Source: Nematostella vectensis (Eukaryota > Cnidaria > Anthozoa > Actiniaria > Edwardsiidae). From it: DNA of 64,000 bases. Below are positions 35,561 through 60,339 of the stretch, in pieces. Made by a program: the position numbers and the translations under genes. Within the stretch, counting starts at the first letter, position 1; each line of letters opens with the position of its first letter. The notes below the pieces were generated by a model. The model saw only the letters and a list, made by a program, of their open reading frames with translations. It searched no databases and had not been told where the DNA came from. The DNA lies in contig NC_064036.1 of NCBI RefSeq assembly GCF_932526225.1, positions 1,984,001 through 2,048,000 on the forward strand, written 5' to 3'.

Positions 35561-38500
35561 CTTTAACGCAAAACTTTTCATCTTCATTCTCTACCAGATT
35601 ATAGCCTTTTCTACAAACACAAGTATAACTTCCGTCTGTGTTTTTACAAGCATGGTTCTTAGGACATTTAACTGTCTCGCACTCGTTTACGTCTGTATGA
35701 ACAAGAAGAGAACAAAAGTCAATTAGATAAAAGCATTGGGAATATTTAAAACATGATGAAGCTATGAGATGGCAATAATGGGTTATGACCATGACGATGA
35801 TGATGCTGGTTTTGCTGTTTCCGATGACGATGATGATGCTGGTTTTGCTGTTTCTGATGATGACGATAATGCTGGTTTTGCTTTTTCTGATGATGACGAT
35901 GATGCTGGTTTTGCTGTTTCTGATGATGACGATGATGCTGGTTTTGCTGTTTCTGATGGTGATGCTGGTTGATGACAATGTTAATGATGATCATGCTGTT
36001 GATGATACTAATGGTGATGATGGTGATAATGATGATGACAGTTGATGACAATGCTAATGATGATGATGATGGCGTGATGACTGGTACCAGGATCATCCCT
36101 GGGGTGGTACTATCGACACATCTTACCAACACAGACAGATCCTTTTCTCTTGTATCCATCCTTGCAAACGCACTCGTACGAACCGATTTTGTTCTTACAC
36201 AACATGTTCGAAGGGCAATCATACTTGCCGAAGCTACATTCATCCAAATCTTTCAAGAGATACAGACAAACCTTGATTAGCCGAGATATGTCCTCGCGTA
36301 CATAAGGGGCACGCATAATGTTGTGCCTCGGTAATGAAATGTATTGTTGGGGTTTTTGTACACTGCAGGTGCATAGCAGACCTCGAAATGTTAGGGGGGG
36401 GGGATACAGAAACATTAAAGAAATTTTGGAGGCACTGCAACTCCGCTATTGGTCATTTCCTTAGAATCTTTGTCAATATTGAGGGGGTACGTACCCACCT
36501 TGCCCCACCCCCTGCTACGGACTGCACTGGTACAAGCTGTTTTGGTTACCTGCCGTGCACTTTCATATGATTTCTGGTTAGCTCAGCACTGGCAGATCAA
36601 AGGGAACACCTGCTGACCCCTCCCCACCCCCGAATTTGAGATGGTGCCAACGCCCCAGAGAAACCCTGCCCCCCTCGCCCCGCCTTCTTTTCTCTTTACC
36701 TTCGCACACCCATCCTCGTCGCGAGTATCCTGTAGCGCAGTTACCGCACTTGTAAGCGCCAATCTGATTAGTGCACTGCAAGCAGTCGTCCTTGCTTTTA
36801 CATTCGTCTATGTCTGCATGGAAAACATAGGTAAGCGTTTGTTGTATGTCACTAGAAGACCCATTGTGCAGAAGCCAATGCACTTTTTTATTGTATCACT
36901 GTCGCACTGGTAGTAGTTGTTTTTCACCCTTAAAAACCACTCGCGGATTATTTAATCAGATTTGATGTCGAAGCAGATTAATTTGTGCTGATGTGTATCA
37001 TAAAAAAGTGCCAACGCAACATTCATGTTAACAGTACTAAAAATGTGTCTTATCAGGGCCGTAGCCAGCATGAGGCAAGTGAGGCACCCGCCTCAGTAAA
37101 ATTTTAATGTTTAGTGTTTCACAATTGAAAAGTATAAAATAAAACACCTGATTTTGCTGGATTTATCGTCCAGTGGCTATCTTTGCCTCAGTAAAATTTT
37201 GAATCTGGCTACAGGCCTGATTATGAATTATGACTCCGCCAAGTCCACCAGGTTCATTATATTACCTTTACACACGCGCTCATTTCCTTGGTACTGGTAC
37301 CCAGTATTACAAGAGCATTTGTATGAGCCCACGGTATTTATACACTGTGATTTGGTGTCATCACCACAATTTGCTAGTCCTTCTTGACATTCGTTCACGT
37401 CTAAGAAAACAATAACACACATTACTGACAATAGTGGTTACTAAACAAACAAAGTGTTGTAGTCAAAGGGGAGTAGTCAAGCCAGTACAAAATGGAAATT
37501 CTACCCAACTAAAGGCACGTTATCAAGATACGTACCATGACACTGATAGCCGTCACCATGGTAACCAGTTTTACACGTGCACGTATAACCTGAGACAATG
37601 TTCAAGCATTCTGCTGTGGTGCTACAGTTGTGAGTTCCCGTCATACATTCGTCCACATCTATGCACTTCCGCTTCTTCTCGTCCCAGGCCAACCCGGTGT
37701 CACATGAACAAGTGTATGAGCCCACAGTATTTGTGCACAGCATGCGATCGCTATCTGGACATATTGTGCTATTTGTGCATTCATCGAAGTCTGTAACACA
37801 ACGGAGACAAGGCAGCGATATATTTATGAAACCAGGTGTTTAGCGTTAGCAAAAAACACTTTTCAGTTTTAACTCTTTGTCTTATGATGAATTGCAACCA
37901 AAAGATTTATGCTCACAAGGCAAAAACCATCACCAAAAGAGAAACACAATCTATGCTTTTTTGGTTACAAGCGTAAACGATTGTCACCACAAAGAAATTA
38001 TTATTATTATCACCAGACGAGCATAAACATCCATGCCCCTTATTTCAACTTAGATCTGTTCATCATTCAGCTCATCAATCTCGATTATCCAGAGAATAAC
38101 CCCCAAATGCCATGCCACGCATGTAATTTTATTCGTAAAATTCCTCTAAATAAACCAAACAAGCTTACATAAAAGATAAAGTTTTCTGTTTGTTCTATTT
38201 TCCTGGGGCCGGTTCCTAGAAAGCAGGTATCTCGACATTCTATGATTCAGGGCCGTAGCAAGTGGTGGGACACTGTGGGTATGTGCCCCTCTTCCCCTCC
38301 CCCCCATATCTTCAAGCATTATAGGGAAATGAGCAGTAAGGGCGTGGCTGTTGCCCCAATACTTTCTTTCTGGATCGTCCCCCCCCCCTAATATTTATAG
38401 GCCTGACATTTGATTGGATAAAAAGGACATTTATCCCTGGGATGGCGTTAACCTGCTTTCTAGGAACCCGGCCCTGGTTTCTTACCCGTGAATTCCGAGT

Positions 38501-39982
38501 ACACTTCAACGCCACACAGCGCGAGTGCGGTGTCCTTCCCATGTGCTCTGACTGACACGTATCGCCCGTCTATTGGTGGTTGACAGTACGCTGCTGCGTA
38601 CGAACCATGTGGGAGCTCCATGCGCGTGCCGCACTGCGCATTACCAGCACCACCGCTGTCACTGGAATCGCCTGACAAATTCAGTAAAAGGGATATAAAA
38701 GAAATTTGGTAATATGACGGAAACTTTCTCGAAAGGAGGATCTGGGCGGTCGTTATTCACTCGCAAGTCGAGAAGGAATATTTGCAAAGAATTGTTGCTC
38801 ACAAAGAGGGATACACACTTTACCTATGTGGATGGAAACGCTGACAGGGCAGCACTCTGCTCGTTTAACCACCACTTCTTTGATGTTATAGCTCTGAAGA
38901 GACAAAACAAACGATGATGAAGACCAAACAGCTGTATTGAGCTGTAACTCGACTTAAATAATCAGCTGTTTATAGGCTGTTGGTTGTTTATGCCTTGCAT
39001 GCTTTGATGGTCTAACCCCTAAGTCGACCACCCGTGATTCATATCTTGTTTGTAATTACACCCCCACCACAATATCTTGTCTGTACTACACTCACTAAGT
39101 CGATCATCTCCACCACAATATCTTGTTATACTACACTCCCAAAGTCGACCACCTCCACCACAATATCTTGTCTGTACTACACTCCCCAAGTCGACCACCT
39201 CCACCACAATATCTTGTCTGTACTACACTCCCTGAGTCGACATACACCTCCTAAGTCGACCACCTCCACCACAATATATTGATTGTACTATCCACCTCAA
39301 CCCGACCACCCGCCAGTGCTTGTGTATATCTCGATTGTACTTACTCTTCCCAAGTCGACCGTCCACCATGGGTTATCTGAGGAAATCGTCATAGAACAGC
39401 CGTGGTTATCCACGTCCCCTGATGTCTTAGTGATGTCCAGGGCGTTCTCGGCGTCTGATGGCTTATCCACGTCCGAGCTGCTTTGCTCTGCGTTTTTATT
39501 TAATGCGTGGTTTGCTACAAAAAGTAGTATAGGAGGGATACATCAATCAATGGTTGATTAGTGTCTAAAAGAGTATACAAGAAACACTCATTTTCGAAAC
39601 GCTTAAAAGCTAGAAGTAGTTATCTTAGAACAGCCAAGTAAAAAAAAAAATTGAAAATTAAATATGTAGGAGCTTCTTGTTCAATTCTCAATAACCTATC
39701 AGACGTCAATAACGTATCAGACTTCACACTTTGTTTTCAATCATAAACAACCAAAGGAGTGGTTGTTCGACATTCTTTAATGTGATAATAATCCCTTCAA
39801 GGCCTCATCACCTCGGCAGTAATCACTAGTGCCAGGCCTCAAGCGACTTCTGTCTGCACCACTACCGCTGGAGGCGTGGTTACCCATCTTGACGCACGTG
39901 CAGTAAAAGCCTTCCGGGTACGTGTCACTCGGCATGCACGTACTGCTGCCATGGCAACGACGTATTTGCTCACACTTGTTTC
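35561..39982 (-). CDS. EGF, fucolectin-type and calcium-binding EGF exons; likely 3' half of the discoidin gene
   Basis: Extracellular modular protein part. Exons, 5' to 3': 39982-39812 (EGF-like, KCEQIRRCHGSSTC), 39514-39345, 38893-38824 and 38671-38486 (one fucolectin/tachylectin-4-type lectin domain: NHALNKNAEQSSS, NPWWTVDLGR, SYNIKEVVVKRAECC, LALCGVEVYSE), 37790-37536 (two EGF), 37400-37266, 36813-36700, 36249-36127 and 35692-35561 (one EGF each). Most EGF units start D-x-D/N-E-C, the calcium-binding signature. Every EGF exon is phase 1-1. No ATG or signal peptide precedes the first exon. The Ig exon at 46284-46634 ends in phase 1 and joins 39982 in frame, so I infer one gene running from 53386 to at least 35561. 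The terminal exon was not found. Confidence 0.75.
35770..36072. repeat. GAT-rich simple repeat in an EGF-gene intron
   Basis: Imperfect units of about 33 bp (GATGATGCTGGTTTTGCTGT, then TTCTGATGATGAC) pass into GATGATGNTAATGATGA sequence. It lies in the intron between exons 36127-36249 and 35561-35692, about 55 bp from the donor, and does not include it. Asp-rich and His-rich open frames across it are spurious. Confidence 0.8.
37053..37220. mobile_element. Short foldback element, GGGCCGTAGCCAGCA type
   Basis: The left end CAGGGCCGTAGCCAGCATGA and the right end (AATCTGGCTACAGGCCTG) are inverted copies, and the GCCTCAGTAAAATTTT word occurs near both sides in direct orientation. Non-coding remnant in the intron between exons 36813 and 37266. 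Confidence 0.6.
38204..38476. mobile_element. Foldback MITE abutting a splice donor
   Basis: Inverted ends GGGGCCGGTTCCTAGAAAGC and GCTTTCTAGGAACCCGGCCC. A shorter member of the same family (sharing TTTATCCCTGGG and GCGTTAAC/GCGCTAAC) lies at 51719-51832. On the minus strand the element starts only a few bases after the donor of exon 38671-38486. Confidence 0.75.
39017..39370 (-). repeat. About seven-copy, about 46-bp array spanning a splice donor
   Basis: On the minus strand the exon end GGTCGACTTGGGAAGA|GTAAGTACAATCG is followed by about six diverged copies of the type GGTCGACTTGGGGAGTGTAG, TACAGACAAGATATTGTGG. The copied words (TCGACTTGGG, then TACA, then AGATAT) match the last codons of the fucolectin exon (VDLG) and the first intron bases. 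Units vary in length and the copied donors have decayed to GTGTAGTAC, so this is an old or unhomogenised array. Confidence 0.8.
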
Positions 39983-40485
39983 CTTAAATATAAAAGCAAG
40001 ATAGGTTTTTATAACTGAGTCGAATGCCAATATTTTTATTAGTTAACAAGATGACGAATGAAGAATTAGGTCGTGTCGTGACCAGCGGTGCATCATGGGT
40101 ATCAAATAAATAAGAAAGTAAGCGTTAATAAAAAGTAGTCCATGTCTAGAAAACTGTATCATCTGTTGTATGCGCCTGTTAATATTCATATAGCTTAATA
40201 TTCACACATGATTCAGATATCTGGGCTCAGCCATTATCACGATTCAGCCATTAACCCATGAATCATCACGGGCTACGACACATGGATTCTTAAGTGCAAC
40301 CTTATTTGAAATAGCTGTAGACGCATACCAAGAGGCGGCGCGTAGCTAGGAATGTGTGAAGGGGGAATGTGTGTTGGGCTTACGCAAACAACTCGCCCCT
40401 TCCTCCCTTATTTTTCAAAACACTGAATATCTTTAGAATATCTTATGCTATGTCGCACCTACCCCCTTCCAACTCCGTGTTGTTT
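39983..40485. other. Intron segment between EGF exon and 62-bp array
   Basis: About 500 bp of unique sequence with no recognisable exon on either strand. It separates the EGF exon start at 39982 from the far end of the 62-bp array. Confidence 0.5.
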
Positions 40486-43400
40486 CAGTAGCACCTAGCC
40501 CTCAACACTTGACTTACTTATCTCTGCATGCGCAGTTCCCGTCACTCCAGTAGCACCTAGCCTTTAACACTTGACTTACTTATCTCTGCATGCGCAGTTC
40601 CCGTCACTCCAGTAGCACCTAGCCTTCAACACTTGACTTACTTATCTCTGCATGCACAGTTCCCGTCACTCCAGTAGCACCTAGCCCTCAACACTTGACT
40701 TACTTATCTCTGCATGCACAGTTCTCGTCACTCCAGTAGCGCCTAGCCCTTAACACTTGACTTACTTATCTCTGCATGCGCAGTTCTCGTCACTCCAGTA
40801 GCACCTAGCCCTCAACACTTGACTTACTTATCTCTGCATGCACAGTTCCCGTCACTCCAGTAGCACCTAGCCCTCAACACTTGACTTACTTATCACTGCA
40901 TGCACAGTTCCCGTCACTCCAGTAGCGCCTAGCCCTCAACACTTGACTTACTTATCTCTGCATGCACAGTTCCCGTCACTCCAGTAGCGCCTAGCCCTCA
41001 ACACTTGACTTACTTATCTCTGCATGCGCAGTTCCCGTCACTCCAGTAGCACCTAGCCCTCAACACTTGACTTACTTATCTCTGCATGCACAGTTCCCGT
41101 CACTCCAGTAGCACCTAGCCCTTAACACTTGACTTACTTATCTCTGCATGCACAGTTCTCGTCACTCCAGTAGCACCTAGCCTTCAACACTTGACTTACT
41201 TATCTCTCCATGCACAGTTCTCGTCACTCCAGTAGCACCTAGCCCTTAACACTTGACTTACTTATCTCTGCATGCACAGTTCTCGTCACTCCAGTAGCAC
41301 CTAGCCTTCAACACTTGACTTACTTATCTCTCCATGCACAGTTCTCGTCACTCCAGTAGCACCTAGCCCTTAACACTTGACTTACTTATCTCTGCATGCA
41401 CAGTTCTCGTCACTCCAGTAGCACCTAGCCTTCAACACTTGACTTACTTATCTCTGCATGCACAGTTCTCGTCACTCCAGTAGCACCTAGCCCTTAACAC
41501 TTGACTTACTTATCTCTGCATGCACAGTTCCCGTCACTCCAGTAGCACCTAGCCTTCAACACTTGACTTACTTATCTCTGCATGCGCAGTTCTCGTCACT
41601 CCAGTAGCACCTAGCCTTCAACACTTGACTTACTTATCTCTGCATGCACAGTTCTCGTCACTCCAGTAGCGCCTAGCCTTCAACACTTGACTTACTTATC
41701 TCTCCATGCACAGTTCTCGTCACTCCAGTAGCACCTAGCCCTTAACACTTGACTTACTTATCTCTGCATGCTCAGTTCCCGTCACTCCAGTAGCACCTAG
41801 CCGTCAACACTTGACTTACTTATCTCTGCATGCACAGTTCTCGTCACTCCAGTAGCACCTAGCCTTCAACACTTGACTTACTTATCTCTGCATGCGCAGT
41901 TCTCGTCACTCCAGTAGCACCTAGCCCTCAACACTTGACTTACTTATCTCTGCATGCGCAGTTCCCGTCACTCCAGTAGCACCTAGCCTTCAACACTTGA
42001 CTTACTTATCTCTGCATGCACAGTTTTCGTCACTCCAGTAGCACCTAGCCCTTAACACTTGACTTACTTATCTCTGAATGCACAGTTCTCGTCACTCCAG
42101 TAGCACCTAGCCTTCAACACTTGACTTACTTATCTCTGAATGCACAGTTCTCGTCACTCCAGTAGCACCTAGCCCTTAACACTTGACTTACTTATTTCTG
42201 AATGCACAGTTCTCGTCACTCCAGTAGCACCTAGCCTTCAACACTTGACTTACTTATCTCTGCATGCACAGTTCCCGTCACTCCAGTAGCACCTAGCCTT
42301 TAACACTTGACTTACTTATCTCTGAATGCACAGTTCTCGTCACTCCAGTAGCACCTAGCCCTCAACACTTGACTTACTTATCTCTGCATGCGCAGTTCTC
42401 GTCACTCCAGTAGCACCTAGCCCTCAACACTTGACTTACTTATCTCTGCATGCGCAGTTCCCGTCACTCCAGTAGCACCTAGCCTTCAACACTTGACTTA
42501 CTTATCTCTGCATGCACAGTTCCCGTCACTCCAGTAGCACCTAGCCTTTAACACTTGACTTACTTATCTCTGCATGCACAGTTCCCGTCACTCCAGTAGC
42601 ACCTAGCCTTCAACACTTGACTTACTTATCTCTGCATGCACAGTTCCCGTCACTCCAGTAGCACCTAGCCTTTAACACTTGACTTACTTATCTCTGCATG
42701 CGCAGTTCCCGTCACTCCAGTAGCACCTAGCCTTCAACACTTGACTTACTTATCTCTGCATGCACAGTTCCCGTCACTCCAGTAGCACCTAGCCTTTAAC
42801 ACTTGACTTACTTATCTCTGCATGCGCAGTTCCCGTCACTCCAGTAGCACCTAGCCCTCAACACTTGACTTACTTATCTCTGCATGCGCAGTTCCCGTCA
42901 CTCCAGTAGCACCTAGCCCTCAACACTTGACTTACTTATCTCTGCATGCACAGTTCTCGTCACTCCAGTAGCGCCTAGCCCTTAACACTTGACTTACTTA
43001 TCTCTGCATGCGCAGTTCTCGTCACTCCAGTAGCACCTAGCCCTCAACACTTGACTTACTTATCTCTGCATGCACAGTTCCCGTCACTCCAGTAGCACCT
43101 AGCCCTCAACACTTGACTTACTTATCACTGCATGCACAGTTCCCGTCACTCCAGTAGCGCCTAGCCCTCAACACTTGACTTACTTATCTCTGCATGCACA
43201 GTTCCCGTCACTCCAGTAGCGCCTAGCCCTCAACACTTGACTTACTTATCTCTGCATGCGCAGTTCCCGTCACTCCAGTAGCACCTAGCCCTCAACACTT
43301 GACTTACTTATCTCTGCATGCACAGTTCCCGTCACTCCAGTAGCACCTAGCCCTTAACACTTGACTTACTTATCTCTGCATGCACAGTTCTCGTCACTCC

Positions 43401-46283
43401 AGTAGCACCTAGCCTTCAACACTTGACTTACTTATCTCTCCATGCACAGTTCTCGTCACTCCAGTAGCACCTAGCCCTTAACACTTGACTTACTTATCTC
43501 TGCATGCACAGTTCTCGTCACTCCAGTAGCACCTAGCCTTCAACACTTGACTTACTTATCTCTCCATGCACAGTTCTCGTCACTCCAGTAGCACCTAGCC
43601 CTTAACACTTGACTTACTTATCTCTGCATGCACAGTTCTCGTCACTCCAGTAGCACCTAGCCTTCAACACTTGACTTACTTATCTCTCCATGCACAGTTC
43701 TCGTCACTCCAGTAGCACCTAGCCCTTAACACTTGACTTACTTATCTCTGCATGCACAGTCCCCGTCACTCCAATAGCACCTAGCCTTCAACACTTGACT
43801 TACTTATCTCTGCATGCGCAGTTCTCGTCACTCCAGTAGCACCTAGCCTTCAACACTTGACTTACTTATCTCTGCATGCACAGTTCTCGTCACTCCAGTA
43901 GCGCCTAGCCTTCAACACTTGACTTACTTATCTCTCCATGCACAGTTCTCGTCACTCCAGTAGCACCTAGCCCTTAACACTTGACTTACTTATCTCTGCA
44001 TGCTCAGTTCCCGTCACTCCAGTAGCACCTAGCCGTCAACACTTGACTTACTTATCTCTGCATGCACAGTTCTCGTCACTCCAGTAGCACCTAGCCTTCA
44101 ACACTTGACTTACTTATCTCTGCATGCGCAGTTCTCGTCACTCCAGTAGCACCTAGCCCTCAACACTTGACTTACTTATCTCTGCATGCGCAGTTCCCGT
44201 CACTCCAGTAGCACCTAGCCTTCAACACTTGACTTACTTATCTCTGCATGCACAGTTTTCGTCACTCCAGTAGCACCTAGCCCTCAACACTTGACTTACT
44301 TATCTCTGCATGCACAGTTCTCGTCACTCCAGTAGCGCCTAGCCCTTAACACTTGACTTACTTATCTCTGCATGCGCAGTTCTCGTCACTCCAGTAGCAC
44401 CTAGCCCTCAACACTTGACTTACTTATCTCTGCATGCGCAGTTCCCGTCACTCCAGTAGCACCTAGCCCTCAACACTTGACTTACTTATCACTGCATGCA
44501 CAGTTCCCGTCACTCCAGTAGCGCCTAGCCCTCAACACTTGACTTACTTATCTCTGCATGCACAGTTCCCGTCACTCCAGTAGCGCCTAGCCCTCAACAC
44601 TTGACTTACTTATCTCTGCATGCGCAGTTCCCGTCACTCCAGTAGCACCTAGCCCTCAACACTTGACTTACTTATCTCTGCATGCACAGTTCCCGTCACT
44701 CCAGTAGCACCTAGCCCTTAACACTTGACTTACTTATCTCTGCATGCACAGTTCTCGTCACTCCAGTAGCACCTAGCCTTCAACACTTGACTTACTTATC
44801 TCTCCATGCACAGTTCTCGTCACTCCAGTAGCACCTAGCCCTTAACACTTGACTTACTTATCTCTGCATGCACAGTTCTCGTCACTCCAGTAGCACCTAG
44901 CCTTCAACACTTGACTTACTTATCTCTCCATGCACAGTTCTCGTCACTCCAGTAGCACCTAGCCCTTAACACTTGACTTACTTATCTCTGCATGCACAGT
45001 TCTCGTCACTCCAGTAGCACCTAGCCTTCAACACTTGACTTACTTATCTCTCCATGCACAGTTCTCGTCACTCCAGTAGCACCTAGCCCTTAACACTTGA
45101 CTTACTTATCTCTGCATGCACAGTTCCCGTCACTCCAGTAGCACCTAGCCTTCAACACTTGACTTACTTATCTCTGCATGCGCAGTTCTCGTCACTCCAG
45201 TAGCACCTAGCCTTCAACACTTGACTTACTTATCTCTGCATGCACAGTTCTCGTCACTCCAGTAGCGCCTAGCCTTCAACACTTGACTTACTTATCTCTC
45301 CATGCACAGTTCTCGTCACTCCAGTAGCACCTAGCCCTTAACACTTGACTTACTTATCTCTGCATGCTCAGTTCCCGTCACTCCAGTAGCACCTAGCCGT
45401 CAACACTTGACTTACTTATCTCTGCATGCACAGTTCTCGTCACTCCAGTAGCACCTAGCCTTCAACACTTGACTTACTTATCTCTGCATGCGCAGTTCTC
45501 GTCACTCCAGTAGCACCTAGCCCTCAACACTTGACTTACTTATCTCTGCATGCGCAGTTCCCGTCACTCCAGTAGCACCTAGCCTTCAACACTTGACTTA
45601 CTTATCTCTGCATGCACAGTTTTCGTCACTCCAGTAGCACCTAGCCCTTAACACTTGACTTACTTATCTCTGAATGCACAGTTCTCGTCACTCCAGTAGC
45701 ACCTAGCCTTCAACACTTGACTTACTTGTCTCTGAATGCACAGTTCTCGTCACTCCAGTAGCACCTAGCCCTTAACACTTGACTTACTTATCTCTGAATG
45801 CACAGTTCTCGTCACTCCAGTAGCACCTAGCCTTCAACACTTGACTTACTTATCTCTGCATGCACAGTTCCCGTCACTCCAGTAGCACCTAGCCTTTAAC
45901 ACTTGACTTACTTATCTCTGAATGCACAGTTCTCGTCACTCCAGTAGCACCTAGCCCTCAACACTTGACTTACTTATCTCTGCATGCGCAGTTCCCGTCA
46001 CTCCAGTAGCACCTAGCCTTCAACACTTGACTTACTTATCTCTGCATGCACAGTTCCCGTCACTCCAGTAGCACCTAGCCTTTAACACTTGACTTACTTA
46101 TCTCTGCATGCACAGTTCTCGTCACTCCAGTAGCGCCTAGCCTTCAACACTTGACTTACTTATCTCTGCATGCACAGTTCCCGTCACTCCAGTAGCACCT
46201 AGCCCTTAACACTTGACTTACTTATCTCTGCATGCGCAGTTCCCGTCACTCCAGTAGCACCTAGCCCTCAACACTTGACTTAC

Positions 46284-53386
<7,103 letters not shown>

Positions 53387-53912
53387 GCTGGTGTCGAATA
53401 GCCGAAGCTATTCTGTCCGTCCTGTCCGTTCGCTGGCTCGCCCTAGCTTGCGTCACAAAAAGGAATTTTTGCTTTATGAAAGAATCGAGCGTTTAGAATA
53501 CGATTGGACGTTCTATAACGCCATTATTACAAAATTTTGAGAAATTTCTGTTTTTACTTAAGAAACTCGAGTAAAACATAACCATGCAGTTGATTTCCTT
53601 CGGCTTTATGTAACCACATCAATGTACTGATTTTTTACAATGTCGTCTTAATTTAATCTTCAATCTTTTTTCACGGCAAGGCGTTTTTTTTATTTGTTCG
53701 AGCTATCTGTGGTTCGAGGCTCTCACAATATTTATTGTTCTCAAATCATCTGTCTGTGCCCATCCCTATACTACGCTTTTTTGCTCTTACGTTTTTGTCT
53801 TTCTGGAAAATTCTCCCATCATTAACATTCTAATTACCCTCCGGTCATGTCCAATTAACCAAATTACGTTTAGTGACGTCAGTTTGCGCGCACGGCTCTT
53901 CACGCCGGCAGC
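53387..53912. promoter_or_regulatory. Bidirectional promoter interval of the discoidin paralogs
   Basis: The start codons at 53386 (minus) and 53913 (plus) are 527 bp apart, facing away, so both promoters lie here. The arrangement follows from an inverted gene duplication. No core-promoter motif was assigned. Confidence 0.55.
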
Positions 53913-59014
<5,102 letters not shown>

Positions 59015-59700
59015 TTTTGTTATAACCTTATATTACCTGCTTCATATGTCCTGAGTGCGGGTGAAGATTGAAACATTTTTATTTGCGTTTTTGAACCTGG
59101 ATTTGCTGTAATTTCTCATGTAGATAAGTTCTGAGTGTGTATACTTCTAAACTGTATGAATTGGTATTTCAAGAATTTTATCTGACAACCCTTTCACAAT
59201 ATAATTCAAGTAGTGCTGAACAAGGAATAAAATGAAACTTATACCATCCAAGTTAAGATTGTTATTAAGTTCCGCTATAAAAGGGAAAGCTCCTGTCACC
59301 CCGGGCTCAAGAACAATCAGTTATCAATCAGCGGTAAATGAGTGAACACATCAGGACAATTGCTCTGAGCGCTAAATGCTATAACAACTTGTGCGCTCTA
59401 AAATACGAGCATTTTCATCACAGCGCGAAAATAATTTATGCAGGTGCGCTAGATTATGGATAGCGCAAAATTAAAAAAATTGCACCCGAAAACGTGAGTT
59501 GGCAGCAAATCCCTAATTTTAGATGGATTACTGGATTACTGGCTGGCTGGCTGATTTGTGACACCACAGGGTAACCGCGCGATGACCACAAAACCAAGTC
59601 GCATACCTATGGAGCTCCGCGCGCGGCCTGCGGCCGCGATGGCTCCGCTATAACAAGTAGCCATGTCCTATATGTTTACGTCACCCCAGCTTGCGTAGAT
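59015..59700. other. 3' flank of the plus-strand discoidin gene
   Basis: Contains the 3' untranslated region with AATAAA at 59226-59231 and about 470 bp of intergenic DNA with a short CTGG-rich stretch near 59525-59550. No exon is recognised. Confidence 0.5.
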
Positions 59701-59708
59701 GTAGTGTT

Positions 59709-60308
59709 GAAAAAAAAATATCGGAATCTATTTCACGCTAAAAATATCGGAATCTATTTCACGCTAAAAATATCGTAATCTATTTCACGCTTAAAATATC
59801 GGAATCTATTTCACGCTAAAAATATCGGAATCTATTTCACGCTAAAAATATCGGAATCTATTTTACGCTACTAAAAATATCGGAATCTATTTCACGCTAC
59901 TAAAAATATCGGAATCTATTTCACGCTAAAATATCGGAATCTTTTTCACGCTAAAAATATCGGAATCTATTTCACGCTAAAAATATCGGAATCTATTTCA
60001 CGCTAAAATATCGGAATCTATTTCACGCTAAAAATATCGGAATCTATTTCACGCTAGGATGTTTTTGGAAGTAGTGTTGAAAAAATATCGGAATCTATTT
60101 CACGCTAGGATGTTTTTGGGAGTAGTGTTGAAAAAATATCGGAATCTATTTCACGCGGATGTTTTTGGAAGTAGTGTTGAAAAATATCGGAATCTATTTC
60201 ACGCTAAAATATCGGAATCTATTTCACGCTTAAAATATCGGAATCTATTTCACGCTAAAAATATCGGAATCTATTTCACGCTAAAAATATCGGAATCTAT
60301 TTCACGCT
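59709..60308. repeat. 26-bp minisatellite, AATATCGGAATCTATTTCAC units
   Basis: About 22 units of AAAAATATCGGAATCTATTT plus CACGCT, interrupted by three insertions of the type AGGATGTTTTTGGAAGTAGT. It is intergenic as far as can be seen and shows no link to a known exon. Confidence 0.9.
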
Positions 60309-60339
60309 AGGATGTTTTTGGAAGTAGTAAGTTGCTAGT

